A stretch of 64,000 bases of DNA from Streptomyces sp. SLBN-31. GTDB lineage: Bacteria > Actinomycetota > Actinomycetes > Streptomycetales > Streptomycetaceae. Made by a program: the position numbers and the translations under genes. Of the stretch, positions 33,780 to 42,737 are shown one piece after another. Positions within the stretch are counted from its first letter, which is position 1; the number at the start of each line of letters is the position of its first letter. The stretch is from positions 434,001-498,000 of the forward strand of contig NZ_VFNC01000002.1 of NCBI RefSeq assembly GCF_006715395.1, given 5' to 3'. The notes below the pieces were generated by a model. It made no database searches. It was not told where the DNA came from and saw nothing but the letters and a program-made list of their open reading frames with translations.

Positions 33780-35071
33780 ACGACAACTACCACGCCCTGC
33801 TCGCCCGCCGGGAGGCCATGCGCCTGCGCGATCGCCTGCTGGCCCCCGCGCGACACCCGGGAAAGGCCACACCCCCAGGTCCCGCGTTCTTCGCCGACTC
33901 CCCCGGCAACGACGCCTACGACGGGGCCGCGGACCAGGAGGTGATCATGCGGAACCTGGCGCAGGTCACCCCGTTCGGCCACCTCATCGACCACCTCTAC
34001 CAGGCCATGTTCGAACGCCACCCCTACCTGCGGAAGCTGTTCCCGGACTCGATGGAGTTCCAACGGGTCCACCTGGAGCGGGCGTTCTGGTATCTGATCG
34101 AGAATCTGCACCGACCCGAGGACGTGGCCGCCTTCTGCACCCGGCTCGGCCGCGACCACCGCAAACTCGGAGTGCTGCCGGTGCACTACGGGCTGTTCGA
34201 GGAGGCCCTCGTCGAGGCGCTGCACCGGTCGGACGGCCGACTGGGAGCGGACGTCGAGGGGGCATGGCTGCGCATGGTGCGGTTCGCCGCCGCGGCCATG
34301 GTGGACGGCGCGAACGAGGCGCTGGCCGAGCCGACGTACTGGAACGGCACGGTCGTCGACCATCAGCGCCGCCGTCCCGACCTCGCCGTCCTGCGCGTGC
34401 GGACCGCGGAGCCGTACCCGTACCGCCCCGGTCAGTTCGCGACCCTGCAGACGCCGCTCCTTCCGCACACCTGGCGCCCCTACTCTCCGGCCGGCGCACC
34501 GGGCGCGGACGGTGAACTGGAGTTCCACATCCGGCGCACCGGACCCGACGGGGTGAGCGACGCCCTGGTGACCCGCACCGGCGTCGGCGACACCCTGCGC
34601 CTGGGGCCTGCGAAGGGAACGACCACGCTGGACGACGACCTCGCGCGCGATGTGCTCATCGTGGCCGGCGGCACCGGATGGGCCACCGCCAGGGCCCTGT
34701 TGGAGGACCTGGTCGCGCGGCGCCCGCCGGGCCGGCGCGCCCACCTGTTCCTCGGCGCCCGCACCGCCGACGATCTGTACGACGCGTCGGCCCTGGCGCG
34801 ACTGGAGAGCCACTGCGCCTGGCTGCGGGTAGTGCCCGTCATCGACGAGGGGCCGGGCGGATCCCACCGAGCCCCGGTCACCGAGGCGCTGGCCGGGTAC
34901 GGCGACTTCAGCGGCCACATGGCGTACGTCAGCGGCCCGCCGGGACTGGTCGGCGCCGCCGTGCGACGCCTGGCCGAACTGGGACTCCCCTCGGACCGCA
35001 TCCGATACGACCCGGTGACGGCCGGTGTTCCCACGCGGCCGCCGTCAGGACCGACGGGCACCCGTCCCTGA
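33776..35071 (+). CDS. Flavohaemoglobin-like globin/FAD/NAD oxidoreductase
   Basis: 431 aa from the GTG at 33776. The first 50 residues form an extra N-terminal segment (NDNYHALLARREAMRLRDRL). A globin domain follows (about 55-185: FGHLIDHLYQAMFERHPYLR, with proximal His near 128 in GRDHRKLGV). The FAD domain has RPYSPAG (about 240), and the NAD domain has VLIVAGGTGWATARALLEDL (about 293-312) and YVSGPPGLVGAAVRRLAEL. This is the Hmp architecture, which oxidises NO to nitrate or shuttles electrons. Typical Hmp is about 400 aa and starts at the globin. The coupled Cys-rich membrane protein is unusual. Confidence 0.85.
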   Translation: MNDNYHALLARREAMRLRDRLLAPARHPGKATPPGPAFFADSPGNDAYDGAADQEVIMRNLAQVTPFGHLIDHLYQAMFERHPYLRKLFPDSMEFQRVHLERAFWYLIENLHRPEDVAAFCTRLGRDHRKLGVLPVHYGLFEEALVEALHRSDGRLGADVEGAWLRMVRFAAAAMVDGANEALAEPTYWNGTVVDHQRRRPDLAVLRVRTAEPYPYRPGQFATLQTPLLPHTWRPYSPAGAPGADGELEFHIRRTGPDGVSDALVTRTGVGDTLRLGPAKGTTTLDDDLARDVLIVAGGTGWATARALLEDLVARRPPGRRAHLFLGARTADDLYDASALARLESHCAWLRVVPVIDEGPGGSHRAPVTEALAGYGDFSGHMAYVSGPPGLVGAAVRRLAELGLPSDRIRYDPVTAGVPTRPPSGPTGTRP

Positions 35072-35138
35072 CGTCGTACGGGCCGGACCGTCTGCCGACC
35101 GGCGCCGACGGGGCGTCCGCCGAAGGACACCCCACCCG

Positions 35139-35951
35139 TCAGGCCTTGGCCGCCAGGGGTCGCCACGCGTTCCAGGTCTCCAGCCGCTGCCGGTAGGCGG
35201 CCTCGACGACCGGATACGGGTAGGTGCCGAGGAACAGGCGCAGCGGCGGCTCGTCGGTGTCGACCAGTTCGAGGATGACATCGGCGGTGGCCTGCGGATC
35301 CTGCGGCGCCCGGGCCGTGGCGCCGGACCGGCGTGCCTCGCGGACGGGTTCGTAGGCGGCGATGGGCCGGGCGTGCACCGCGGAGGCTCCGGACCAGTCG
35401 GTGCCGTAGGGGCCGGGTTCGACGATGGTGACGCGGATGCCGAGCGGGCCGACCTCCTGGGCGAGCGCTTCACTCATCCCTTCCAGCGCCCACTTGGAGG
35501 CGTTGTACAGCCCCAGGCCGGGGAAGGCGGCCAGCCCGCCGAGGCTGGACACCTGCACGATGTGACCGCCTCGCCGGGCGCGCAGGAAGGGCAGGGCGGC
35601 CTGGGTCACCCAGAGCGGGCCGAACAGGTTGGTGTCGAGCTGGGCGCGGGCCTGCTCCTCGGTGGTCTCCTCGACCATGCCGAACAGGCCGTAGCCGGCG
35701 TTGTTGACGACCACGTCGAGGTGGCCGAAGGCATCGACGGCCTGATGCACGGCGGCCGTGGCGGCATCACGGTCGGTCACGTCGAGGGTCAGGGGGAGGA
35801 CGTCGTCGCCGTGGGCGTCGACGAGGGGCCGCAGGGACTCGGGGCGGCGCGCCGTGGCGGCGACCCGGTCACCGCGGGCGAGGGCCGCCCGCGCCCAGAT
35901 GTGGCCGAGGCCGCGGGACGCGCCGGTGATGAACCATGTCTTCTTCGTCAT
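35139..35951 (-). CDS. Short-chain dehydrogenase/reductase
   Basis: 270 aa from ATG 35951 (GGTGGAGGC immediately upstream). Classical SDR: cofactor loop TGASRGLG (about 9-16), NNAG (about 86-89), catalytic Ser in VQVSSLGG and YNASK (Y and K of YxxxK near 151-155). An Arg-rich cofactor site (ATARRPESL) suggests NADP. The substrate is unknown. The gene is divergent from an XRE/MmyB-type regulator, an arrangement common in Streptomyces, so it is probably controlled by that protein. Confidence 0.9.
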   Translation of the reverse strand: MTKKTWFITGASRGLGHIWARAALARGDRVAATARRPESLRPLVDAHGDDVLPLTLDVTDRDAATAAVHQAVDAFGHLDVVVNNAGYGLFGMVEETTEEQARAQLDTNLFGPLWVTQAALPFLRARRGGHIVQVSSLGGLAAFPGLGLYNASKWALEGMSEALAQEVGPLGIRVTIVEPGPYGTDWSGASAVHARPIAAYEPVREARRSGATARAPQDPQATADVILELVDTDEPPLRLFLGTYPYPVVEAAYRQRLETWNAWRPLAAKA

Positions 35952-36015
35952 GCCTCCACCCTGCGAGGCCCGCCGGAAGGCAGCCAGCACCCCCGGAGGG
36001 TTACCCTTCGGGACC

Positions 36016-36801
36016 ATGGCGAGCGACAACGTCCTGGGTGAGTTCCTCAAGGCCCGGCGGGGACGGGTCCCGAACTCCCGCGCCGACCTGCCCGCCACCG
36101 GCCGCCGCCGTGTCCCGGGACTGCGCCGGGAGGAGCTGGCACGGCTGGCCGGAATCAGTGAGCCGTACCTGACGCGGCTGGAGCAGGGCGTCGACCGGCA
36201 CCCGTCGCCCCAGGTACTGGGGGCGCTCGCGCGGGCACTGGAACTGGACGCCGACACCACCGCGCACCTGTTCGCGCTCGCCGAACCGCGCCCGGTACGG
36301 CCCCGCGAGACCGAAGTGACCGCGGACGTGCACCGGTTGCTGGACGCGTGGAGCGGCGCGCCCGCCTACGTGCGCAACCGGCGCTTCGACGTACTCGCCG
36401 CGAACAAACTGGCCCGCGCCCTGGCCCCCCTGTACGAGCCCGGGCACAACCTGGCCCTCGACATGTTCTTCGATCCGCGGATCCGCCGGCTCCTCCCGGA
36501 CTGGCCGGAGATCGCCGCGCAGACCGCCGCGGCCCTGCGCGCCGAGGCCGACCCGCACGACACCGCGACCCGGTCACTCGTCGCCGAACTGGAGGCGAGC
36601 GACGACTTCCGCCGTCTGTGGGCCCGGCACGACGCGCGTCCCTCCCGCGACGAACTCAAGCGCTTCGTCCACCCGGTCGTCGGTGAGCTCTCTCTAAGGC
36701 GCCAGGCCCTCACCGTCGGTGGTGCCGAACAGCAGGTCATCATCGCCTATCAGGCGGCCCCCGGAAGCGCCTCCGAGGCCGCGCTCGCCCGGCTCCTGTG
36801 A
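36016..36801 (+). CDS. XRE-family regulator with MmyB-like ligand domain
   Basis: 261 aa from ATG 36016. The helix-turn-helix at about 25-70 is RRRVPGLRREELARLAGISE followed by PYLTRLEQGVDRHPSPQVL. Residues about 95-255 form a MmyB-like ligand-binding domain (DAWSGAPAYVRNRRFDVLAA, FDPRIRRLLPDW, HPVVGELSLRRQALTV). Members bind fatty-acid-like molecules and regulate a divergent SDR gene. The 64-base intergenic gap must hold both promoters. Confidence 0.9.
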   Translation: MASDNVLGEFLKARRGRVPNSRADLPATGRRRVPGLRREELARLAGISEPYLTRLEQGVDRHPSPQVLGALARALELDADTTAHLFALAEPRPVRPRETEVTADVHRLLDAWSGAPAYVRNRRFDVLAANKLARALAPLYEPGHNLALDMFFDPRIRRLLPDWPEIAAQTAAALRAEADPHDTATRSLVAELEASDDFRRLWARHDARPSRDELKRFVHPVVGELSLRRQALTVGGAEQQVIIAYQAAPGSASEAALARLL

Positions 36802-36808
36802 GCCGCCC

Positions 36809-36850
36809 GCGGCACCGACGGGATGCCCGAGCCGGGCCCGCCGGTGCCGC
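36809..36850. terminator. Bidirectional hairpin between convergent regulator and GH31 genes
   Basis: A 9-bp stem (GCGGCACCG / CGGTGCCGC), one mismatch, then a further 4 bp (CGGG / CCCG), between convergent genes. Confidence 0.65.
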
Positions 36851-36895
36851 ATTCGGTCCGGGGCGGGGACGATCTCGTCGTCACCGCCGGGTCGG

Positions 36896-39800
36896 CTACC
36901 GGACCGTGACCGTGACGGGGCTGTGGACGGAGCGCTTGGGCAGGGTGATCGTGAGGGTGCCGGTCGAGCTGTTCCAGTGGTAGTCGCGCGGGGTCAGCCG
37001 GACGCCGGACGCGGTGACCTTGGTGGGTGCGTGGGCCGTTCCCAGCAGGGACACCGTCCACCGGCGGCTCTGCGCCTGGCCGTGGAAGACGCCCGTCGCC
37101 GGGGAGATCGTCAAGGTGTGGTTCCGGCCCTTGTGGCCGTAGCGGACGGTCGTCGTGGCTGCGTGTCCCTTCCGCGCGGTGGTTCCGTCGTCCTCGTACA
37201 GGCGGTACGAGCCGGACGCCCCGGAGGCGACGGTCAGAGTGACGTCGGTGAGCGGGTTGCGGTCGTTGTCGGTGACGTCATGGGTGCGGGTCGGCAGGAC
37301 GGCGCCGGCCTTGAGGAACACCGGCATGGTGTCCAGGCCGGTGGTGACATCCTGGGTGGTGCCGCCCTGGTAGGTCTTGCCGGTGAAGTAGTCGGTCCAC
37401 TGGCCGGGCGGGAACCAGACGGTGGTGGTCGCGGTCGTGCCCGGTTTCGTCACCGGGGCGACCAGGACGTCGGAGCCGTAGAAGTACTCGCTGCCGGCCG
37501 TCTCGTAGGCCCGCGCCTCGTCCGGATACTCCAGGTAGGTGGGGCGGACGATCGGCACGCCGGTCCGGTTGGCCTCCTGGGCCAGGCCGTACGTGTAAGG
37601 CACCAGGTTCTCGCGGAGGTTGAGGAACTTGTCGGCCGAGTTCCGCGCCTGGGTGCCGTACTGCCAGGGCAGCCGGTCGCTGTGGTTGCTGTGCAGCCGG
37701 TCGATCGGCTGGAAGGTGCCGAACTGCACCCAACGCGCGTACAGGTCGTCGGGGAGTTTGCGCGTGGTACGGGTCTGCCCGCCGTCGGTGTAGGTCTCCG
37801 AACCGGTCAGCCCCGTGGTGTCGTTGTGCCCGCCGATGTCGTGCGTGATGGCCGCCATTCCGGTCGCCGCGGACTCCCCCGGCGTGTAGCCGACCTCGAA
37901 TCTCAGCGTGCCCCAGGTGGAGGCGGTGTCGCCGGTGAAGTGGACGGTACTGCGCTTGTCCGCCCACGGCCCGGTCGGCAGCGCCTGCTGGCCGCTGTAC
38001 CCGCCGGCCTGCAGCGAACCGTAGGCGCGGGAGAGGACGAACCCGCGACCGAGGGTCTCGCCGGTGAGGTCGGCGTACTGCTGGTTGATCCAGGCATCCG
38101 GTGTGACGCCTTGCAGCGAGGACTGCGAGGCATCACAGCACCAGTCCAGCCACCAGAAGCCGTTGCCCTGGTCGTCCATGGTCCGGTGCAGGTCCAGGTA
38201 TGCCTTGAGCTGGTCGGGGTCGCCGAAGTCGAAGGTGTAGCAGTTGTCCTCGACCGAGGCGGCCCCGGCGCAACCGCCCTTGGTCAGCTTGCCCTTGGCC
38301 GTGGCCTGCGCCTGGGCGAACTGGGGGTCGGACGCCAGGATGCTCGGATGCACGTTGAGGGTGTTGTGCAGGCCCTGCCCGGCGGACCAGTCGAAGAAGC
38401 CCTTCGGGTCGGGGAAGCGGCCCGGATCCATCTCCCAACCGCTCCAGTTGTTCACGGCCTTGAAGTCGGTGTCGGTCACCAGGACGTCCAGCGGCACGTG
38501 TTCGGAGCGGAAGGCCGGGAGGATCTTGTTCTGGTAGTCCGCCGCGGTGCGGTCGATGTACTCCGAGTACCACACGCCGTACGCCCACTGCGGGAGCAGC
38601 TGCGGCGGTCCGGTCAGGGTGGCGAGGTCGGTGAGTGCCTGCTTGTAGTCGTGCCCGTAGCCGAAGACGTAACCGTCCAGGTAGGGGGCACCGCCGTGCG
38701 AGGGCCTGGGTGTGGCCTTCTTCGACGCGGTGTCGTAGAGCGCCGAGGGGGTGTCGTCCAGGAGGTACCAGCCGTCCCGGTGCAGCAGTCCGGGGGTGGT
38801 GACCGGGGCGCGGTCGTCGCCGTTCACGCCGTCCAGCCCGCGACGGTAGCCGCCGAGCGCGATGTGGGGCGCGGGCGCGGGTTGCTGCGGTGCGGTCACG
38901 GAGACGGTGTCGAGGTTGACGTGACAGCTCGCGGTTTCGGGGCAGTTCAGGGTGAGGTCGTCCTCGCCGGCCTTCAGGGTGACGGGCACGGAGGTGGTCT
39001 GCCAGTCGTCCCAGCCGGCGGTCGCGGGCAGGGACAGGGTTGCGGTGGCCCCGCCGGAGGAGACGGAGGCGGTACGGGTCTGGTGAAGGCCGTCGCTTCC
39101 GGTGCCGTTGGCGTAGCGCACGCGCAGGGTGTACGTGCCGTCGGCCGGGACGCCTGCCAAGTGGGTCGTCAGGCTCGATCCCTTGTTGAGCTCCGCGACG
39201 AACCCGTTGCCCGCGTATCCCGTGTGGTCGATGGCGGTGACGGCGGTGCCGCCGATCCGTCCGGCTTCCGCCTCGCAGCTCGTGTCCACGGGGCAGTCGG
39301 TGATCGCGGTGCTGGAGACGGGCGGGTAGGGGGCACTGGGGCGGACCAGGGCGACGCTGTCGACGTTGACGTCACCGCTGTCGGAGACGGTACGGGTGAG
39401 CGCGATCGTGTGGTGGCCCGCCGTGAGGTCGAGGCTCGCTGTGGCCGACTTCCAGGTGTCCCAGTCGGCCGTGGTCGGCAGGGACACCGTCTGCGGGGCG
39501 CCGCCGTCCACCGTGAGGGTGAGTGTGCGGGTGCGGGTCTGGCCGTCCGCGCCACGGGAGTTGGCGTACCGCAGGGCGAACTCGTAGGCGCCGGAGGTCT
39601 TGACATCGATGTCAGCAGAGGCGGAGCTGCCGGTGCCCTCGAATCCCGCTGCGAAGCCGGTGCCGGTGTGGCCGGCATGGTCCGAGGCCACGGACAGACC
39701 GTTCAGTTGAAGGTTCTCCGCCTCGCACAGCGCACCGACTTCGCAGGTCAGCCGCTGCCAGGGGGCGGCGGTCACCGGCGCGCCGCCCGCCGCCAGGCGC

Positions 39801-40183
39801 AGCGACAGGTTGCGGGCGTTGAAGGGGCCCGAACCGACCTGGTAACGCAAGGCCAGCGCACTGGTCCTGATGGTCAGCCAGCCGCCGGACGTCGTGGCCG
39901 TGTAGGCGGCCGGGGTGAAGCCGTCGCGGCCGATCGCGTTGAACGTCTGGGCATCGGTGAACTTGCCGTCCCCGGCGTACTCGGTGCGGATCAACGTCGG
40001 CGAGAGGATCTCGAACCGCGCGTCCCCCGAGGTGACCGTGGGTATGCGAGCGGCCTGCGATCCTGCTGCCGACGCCGGGCCCGCACCCGTCAACGCCGTC
40101 GCGGCGGCGACCGCAGCGGCCGTGACCGCGCCGAGCCGCCGCCGTACGGATCTGAGCCGCCGCCTCTTCGATACGGCCGTCAT
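36896..40183 (-). CDS. Secreted GH31 glycosidase with two CBM35-like domains
   Basis: 1095 aa from ATG 40183 (AAGGGGAG, 6-nt spacing). A Tat/Sec-like signal peptide (RRRLGAVTAAAVAAATALTG) ends near residue 40. The GH31 N-terminal sandwich (about 45-150) is followed by two CBM35/CBM6-type modules, each opening with a CEAE signature (about 155-290 and 300-430). The (beta/alpha)8 barrel has DTDFKAVNNWSGWEMD and NGFWWLDWCCD, with Asp680 as the expected nucleophile, then the GH31 tail. It would release alpha-linked sugars from an external polysaccharide. The exact linkage (xylosidase, glucosidase or transglycosylase) is open. A CAACGTTG operator lies 104 nt upstream. Confidence 0.9.
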   Translation of the reverse strand: MTAVSKRRRLRSVRRRLGAVTAAAVAAATALTGAGPASAAGSQAARIPTVTSGDARFEILSPTLIRTEYAGDGKFTDAQTFNAIGRDGFTPAAYTATTSGGWLTIRTSALALRYQVGSGPFNARNLSLRLAAGGAPVTAAPWQRLTCEVGALCEAENLQLNGLSVASDHAGHTGTGFAAGFEGTGSSASADIDVKTSGAYEFALRYANSRGADGQTRTRTLTLTVDGGAPQTVSLPTTADWDTWKSATASLDLTAGHHTIALTRTVSDSGDVNVDSVALVRPSAPYPPVSSTAITDCPVDTSCEAEAGRIGGTAVTAIDHTGYAGNGFVAELNKGSSLTTHLAGVPADGTYTLRVRYANGTGSDGLHQTRTASVSSGGATATLSLPATAGWDDWQTTSVPVTLKAGEDDLTLNCPETASCHVNLDTVSVTAPQQPAPAPHIALGGYRRGLDGVNGDDRAPVTTPGLLHRDGWYLLDDTPSALYDTASKKATPRPSHGGAPYLDGYVFGYGHDYKQALTDLATLTGPPQLLPQWAYGVWYSEYIDRTAADYQNKILPAFRSEHVPLDVLVTDTDFKAVNNWSGWEMDPGRFPDPKGFFDWSAGQGLHNTLNVHPSILASDPQFAQAQATAKGKLTKGGCAGAASVEDNCYTFDFGDPDQLKAYLDLHRTMDDQGNGFWWLDWCCDASQSSLQGVTPDAWINQQYADLTGETLGRGFVLSRAYGSLQAGGYSGQQALPTGPWADKRSTVHFTGDTASTWGTLRFEVGYTPGESAATGMAAITHDIGGHNDTTGLTGSETYTDGGQTRTTRKLPDDLYARWVQFGTFQPIDRLHSNHSDRLPWQYGTQARNSADKFLNLRENLVPYTYGLAQEANRTGVPIVRPTYLEYPDEARAYETAGSEYFYGSDVLVAPVTKPGTTATTTVWFPPGQWTDYFTGKTYQGGTTQDVTTGLDTMPVFLKAGAVLPTRTHDVTDNDRNPLTDVTLTVASGASGSYRLYEDDGTTARKGHAATTTVRYGHKGRNHTLTISPATGVFHGQAQSRRWTVSLLGTAHAPTKVTASGVRLTPRDYHWNSSTGTLTITLPKRSVHSPVTVTVR

Positions 40184-40285
40184 GTCAACTCCCCTTCCCT
40201 GCAACGCTGCCTCGTTCCTGGGTCGTTGGAACTACACGAGTGGCGTGAGAGTACGTCCTGGGCAGGGGTGCCGATAAGAGGCTGT

Positions 40286-40295
40286 ACAACGTTGT
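40286..40295. promoter_or_regulatory. LacI-type operator, CAACGTTG core (site 2)
   Basis: A perfect ACAACGTTGT palindrome; on the minus strand it reads TGACAACGTTGTACA. It lies about 104 nt before the GH31 start codon and matches sites 1 and 3. Confidence 0.7.
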
Positions 40296-40346
40296 CATCG
40301 GCGGATGCCCGTGGAGGGCGGACATGACCCGCGATGTCCGGGGGTC

Positions 40347-40550
40347 AGGGTCTGTCGTTTGGATCAGGTCGGCTGCAGGGGACGGTGCGTTGCGGCCGAG
40401 CCGAGCGGGGTCTGGGGCGTGCAGCTGCAAGGCGGAGGAGGGAGTCGACGCGGAGCGTCGGCGAGTGACGACAACGCGGCTGGGGGCGCCCCCTCTGGGG
40501 GAGTGCGTGCCAGGGCCCGCGACGCCGAGCTGATCCGAACGACAGGCCCT
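40347..40550. mobile_element. MITE-like element with 27-bp terminal inverted repeats
   Basis: The left end (40347-40373, starting AGGGTCTGTCGTTTGGATC) and the right end (40524-40550, whose complement starts AGGGCCTGTCGTTCGGATC) are inverted repeats with 24 of 27 matches. The 204-bp element has no coding capacity and is internally GC-rich with smaller palindromes. This is the plan of a non-autonomous transposable element mobilised by a related transposase elsewhere. I saw no transposase and no unambiguous target duplication. The right end forms the last bases of the neighbouring stress-protein gene. Confidence 0.75.
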
Positions 40551-41049
40551 AGCGGTGGTGTGGGGGATGCGGGGGTGGGGGCGGGATGGTGGCCAGGTCG
40601 GGTGCGGATTCGGGCCAGACCAGGAGTACGGGGCACGGGGCGTGGTCGACGACGAAGCGGCTGGCCGGGCCGAGGCTGTGCGGTCCGAGGTGGCTGCGGT
40701 CGCCGTCGCGGGCCAGCACGAGCAGGTCGGCGTCCTCGGCCGCGGCGACGACCTCTCGTTCGACGCGGCCGGTCCGTTCGGTGCGGGTGCAGGGCCGGTC
40801 GAGACGATCGGCGGCGGCCCGCAGGAGCTGCTCGGCGGAGGCGGCGGCGAGGTGTTCGACGCGGGTGCCCGGATCCCGTTCGCGGTGGCCGCGACCGAGC
40901 AGCCCGGCGAAGGCGCCGTGCGCCACTTCCGGCAGGTCGGACGGGGTGACGTGCAGCAGCACGACCTCGGCGTCCGCCGCGACGTGCCGACGCGCGGCGT
41001 CCACACACGCGGGCCAGGTGCCCTCGACGACCCAGACGACAACGGCCAT
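40549..41049 (-). CDS. Universal stress protein (UspA family), 3' end at MITE
   Basis: 166 aa from ATG 41049 (GGAGG, spacing 8). The Usp fold begins MAVVVWVVEGTWPACVDAAR and has strand VVLLHVTP, helix ASAEQLLRAAADRLDRPC, and the nucleotide-loop region DLLVLARDGDRSHLGPHSLG with FVVDHAPCPVLLVWP. The tail after VWPESAPDL is a Pro/His run (PPPPPHPPHH), and the stop TAG is completed by the terminal bases of the MITE-like element. The original C-terminus may therefore have been altered by the insertion. The core domain is complete, so function is likely kept. Confidence 0.85.
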   Translation of the reverse strand: MAVVVWVVEGTWPACVDAARRHVAADAEVVLLHVTPSDLPEVAHGAFAGLLGRGHRERDPGTRVEHLAAASAEQLLRAAADRLDRPCTRTERTGRVEREVVAAAEDADLLVLARDGDRSHLGPHSLGPASRFVVDHAPCPVLLVWPESAPDLATIPPPPPHPPHHR

Positions 41050-41154
41050 TCGGACAGCCTCCCTCACAGCTCGGCCAGTGAACACCACACTGCCACCCAC
41101 AGGCCCGGGCTCGTCGACACGGCATACGGGCGAAGCCCACTACGATCATCCGCC

Positions 41155-42063
41155 ATGGACTGGCTCGAGCGCACCGCCAAGCTGAGGCAGTGGACCAGGA
41201 GCGGCACCCGCGCTCCGCACAAGCCCCTGCTTCTGCTGTACGCCCTCGGACGGTTCCAGCACGACGCCGACGGCGCACTGCGCTACACCGCGGTGGAGGA
41301 GGACCTGCAGCGGCTGCTGACCGAGTTCGGCCCTCCCCGCAGGACCTCGCCCGCCTACCCGTTCCACCACCTGGTCAGCGACGGCGTGTGGGAGGTGCGG
41401 ACCGACCGCGGGCCCGGCAGTCCCGGAAGCGGGGTGCGGGACCTCCGGGAGACCGGTGCCGCCGGGCGGCTGGCGCCGGACCTCAGAGCGGAACTGCGGC
41501 GCGACCCGTCCTTGCTGGGCAGGATGGCGCGGCTGCTGCTCGACCAGCACTTTCCTCCCTCCCTGCACGACGATCTGTGCGAAGCGGTGGGCCTGGAACC
41601 GGAGTTGGCGGAGACGGAGCGGATGTCGAGCGTGCCCAGGCAGCGGGACCGGCGCCTGCGCGAGCTGGTGCTGACCGCGTACGAGTACCGGTGCGCGTTC
41701 TGCGGATACGACGGCCGGATCGGTGCCGTGCCCGTCGGGCTGGAGGCCGCGCACGTGCGCTGGTGGGCGTTCGACGGCCCGGACGACGTGGACAACGGGC
41801 TGTGCCTGTGCTCGCTGCACCACAAGCTCTTCGACAAGGGCGTACTCGGCATGGGCGACGGCCACCGCATCCTCGTCTCACAGCGCTTCGTCGGCCACAG
41901 TCCCGCCGCCCACACCCAGGTCACGGCTCTCGCGGGCCGCCCGCTCGTCGGCCCGCAGCCTGGTACGCCCGCGGTCGCGGACGGCCATCGCGCCTGGCAC
42001 ACCGCCCAGGTCTTCCAGGGCTCCCCGCGCCCGGACGGAGGCCGCGGACCGGCCCGTCCCTGA
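41155..42063 (+). CDS. SBD-HNH phosphorothioate-DNA restriction endonuclease
   Basis: 302 aa from ATG 41155. The N-terminal domain (about 1-160: LERTAKLRQWTRSGTRAPHK, PLLLLYALGRFQ, YPFHHLVSDGVWEVRT) matches the sulfur-binding domain of ScoMcrA-type type IV enzymes, which recognises phosphorothioate-modified DNA. Residues about 170-240 are an HNH nuclease: YRCAFCGYDG, LEAAHVRWWAFDGPDDVDNG (catalytic His and Asn) and CSLHHKLFDKGVLG. It should cut incoming DNA modified by a dnd-type system. No dnd genes lie nearby, as expected for a modification-dependent enzyme. Single-gene unit. Confidence 0.88.
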   Translation: MDWLERTAKLRQWTRSGTRAPHKPLLLLYALGRFQHDADGALRYTAVEEDLQRLLTEFGPPRRTSPAYPFHHLVSDGVWEVRTDRGPGSPGSGVRDLRETGAAGRLAPDLRAELRRDPSLLGRMARLLLDQHFPPSLHDDLCEAVGLEPELAETERMSSVPRQRDRRLRELVLTAYEYRCAFCGYDGRIGAVPVGLEAAHVRWWAFDGPDDVDNGLCLCSLHHKLFDKGVLGMGDGHRILVSQRFVGHSPAAHTQVTALAGRPLVGPQPGTPAVADGHRAWHTAQVFQGSPRPDGGRGPARP

Positions 42064-42239
42064 CCGTCGGTCGATCTGCCCCGTCCGGCCCCTGTCCGTC
42101 GGCGGCCGGACGACGTCCAATTGGCCGAGATGCCGGCCCGCGCGTGCCGGCCAGGAGTGGATATCCGGGTAGTCGGAGAGGAGGGTGACCGACAGCCGCC
42201 CCGGCCCGTGCATCACACCGACAGAGCAAGGAGACCGAC

Positions 42240-42737
42240 GTGGAGTTCGATGTGACCGTGGAGATCCCGCAGGGTTCTCGCAACAAGTACGAGATGGACC
42301 ACACCCTGCACCGCATCCGCCTGGACCGCATGCTGTTCACCTCCACGCAGTACCCGGCGGACTACGGCTACATCGACGGCACCCTCGGCGGCGACGGCGA
42401 CCCGCTCGACGCCCTCGTCCTGACCGGCGACCCCACCTTCCCGGGCTGCACCATCGAGTGCCGGGCCGTGGGCATGTTCGTGATGAAGGACGAACACGGC
42501 CCGGACGAGAAGGTGTTGTGCGTCCCGGCCCACGACCCCCGCTACGCCGACGTGCAGGACATCACCGACATCCCCGAGTTCGACCGGCTTGAGATCACCC
42601 ACTTCTTCGAGGTCTACAAGGACCTCGAACCCGGCAAGGACGTCGAGGGCTCCCACTGGGAGGGCCGCGAGGAAACCTACGCGGAGATCGCCGCCTCCCG
42701 CGAACGCGCCGCGCGGCCACCGGCCGAGGGCGCGTGA
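42240..42737 (+). CDS. ppa: Inorganic pyrophosphatase
   Basis: 165 aa, GTG start with AAGGAGACC 3-8 nt upstream. Family I pyrophosphatase: [14 protein letters not shown] (Lys and Glu for substrate), [20 protein letters not shown] with the DxDPxD metal site (about 52-67), [11 protein letters not shown] and the C-terminal [17 protein letters not shown]. It hydrolyses PPi to phosphate in the cytosol, driving biosynthetic reactions. The length equals bacterial hexameric enzymes. Its stop overlaps the GTG of the phosphatase that follows. Confidence 0.95.
   Translation: MEFDVTVEIPQGSRNKYEMDHTLHRIRLDRMLFTSTQYPADYGYIDGTLGGDGDPLDALVLTGDPTFPGCTIECRAVGMFVMKDEHGPDEKVLCVPAHDPRYADVQDITDIPEFDRLEITHFFEVYKDLEPGKDVEGSHWEGREETYAEIAASRERAARPPAEGA

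Noticed and set aside
36719..40327. Very long open frame opposite the GH31 gene
   Set aside because: It is the GC-rich shadow of the minus-strand gene: composition is Arg/Gly/Val-rich, there is no ribosome site and no recognisable domain.
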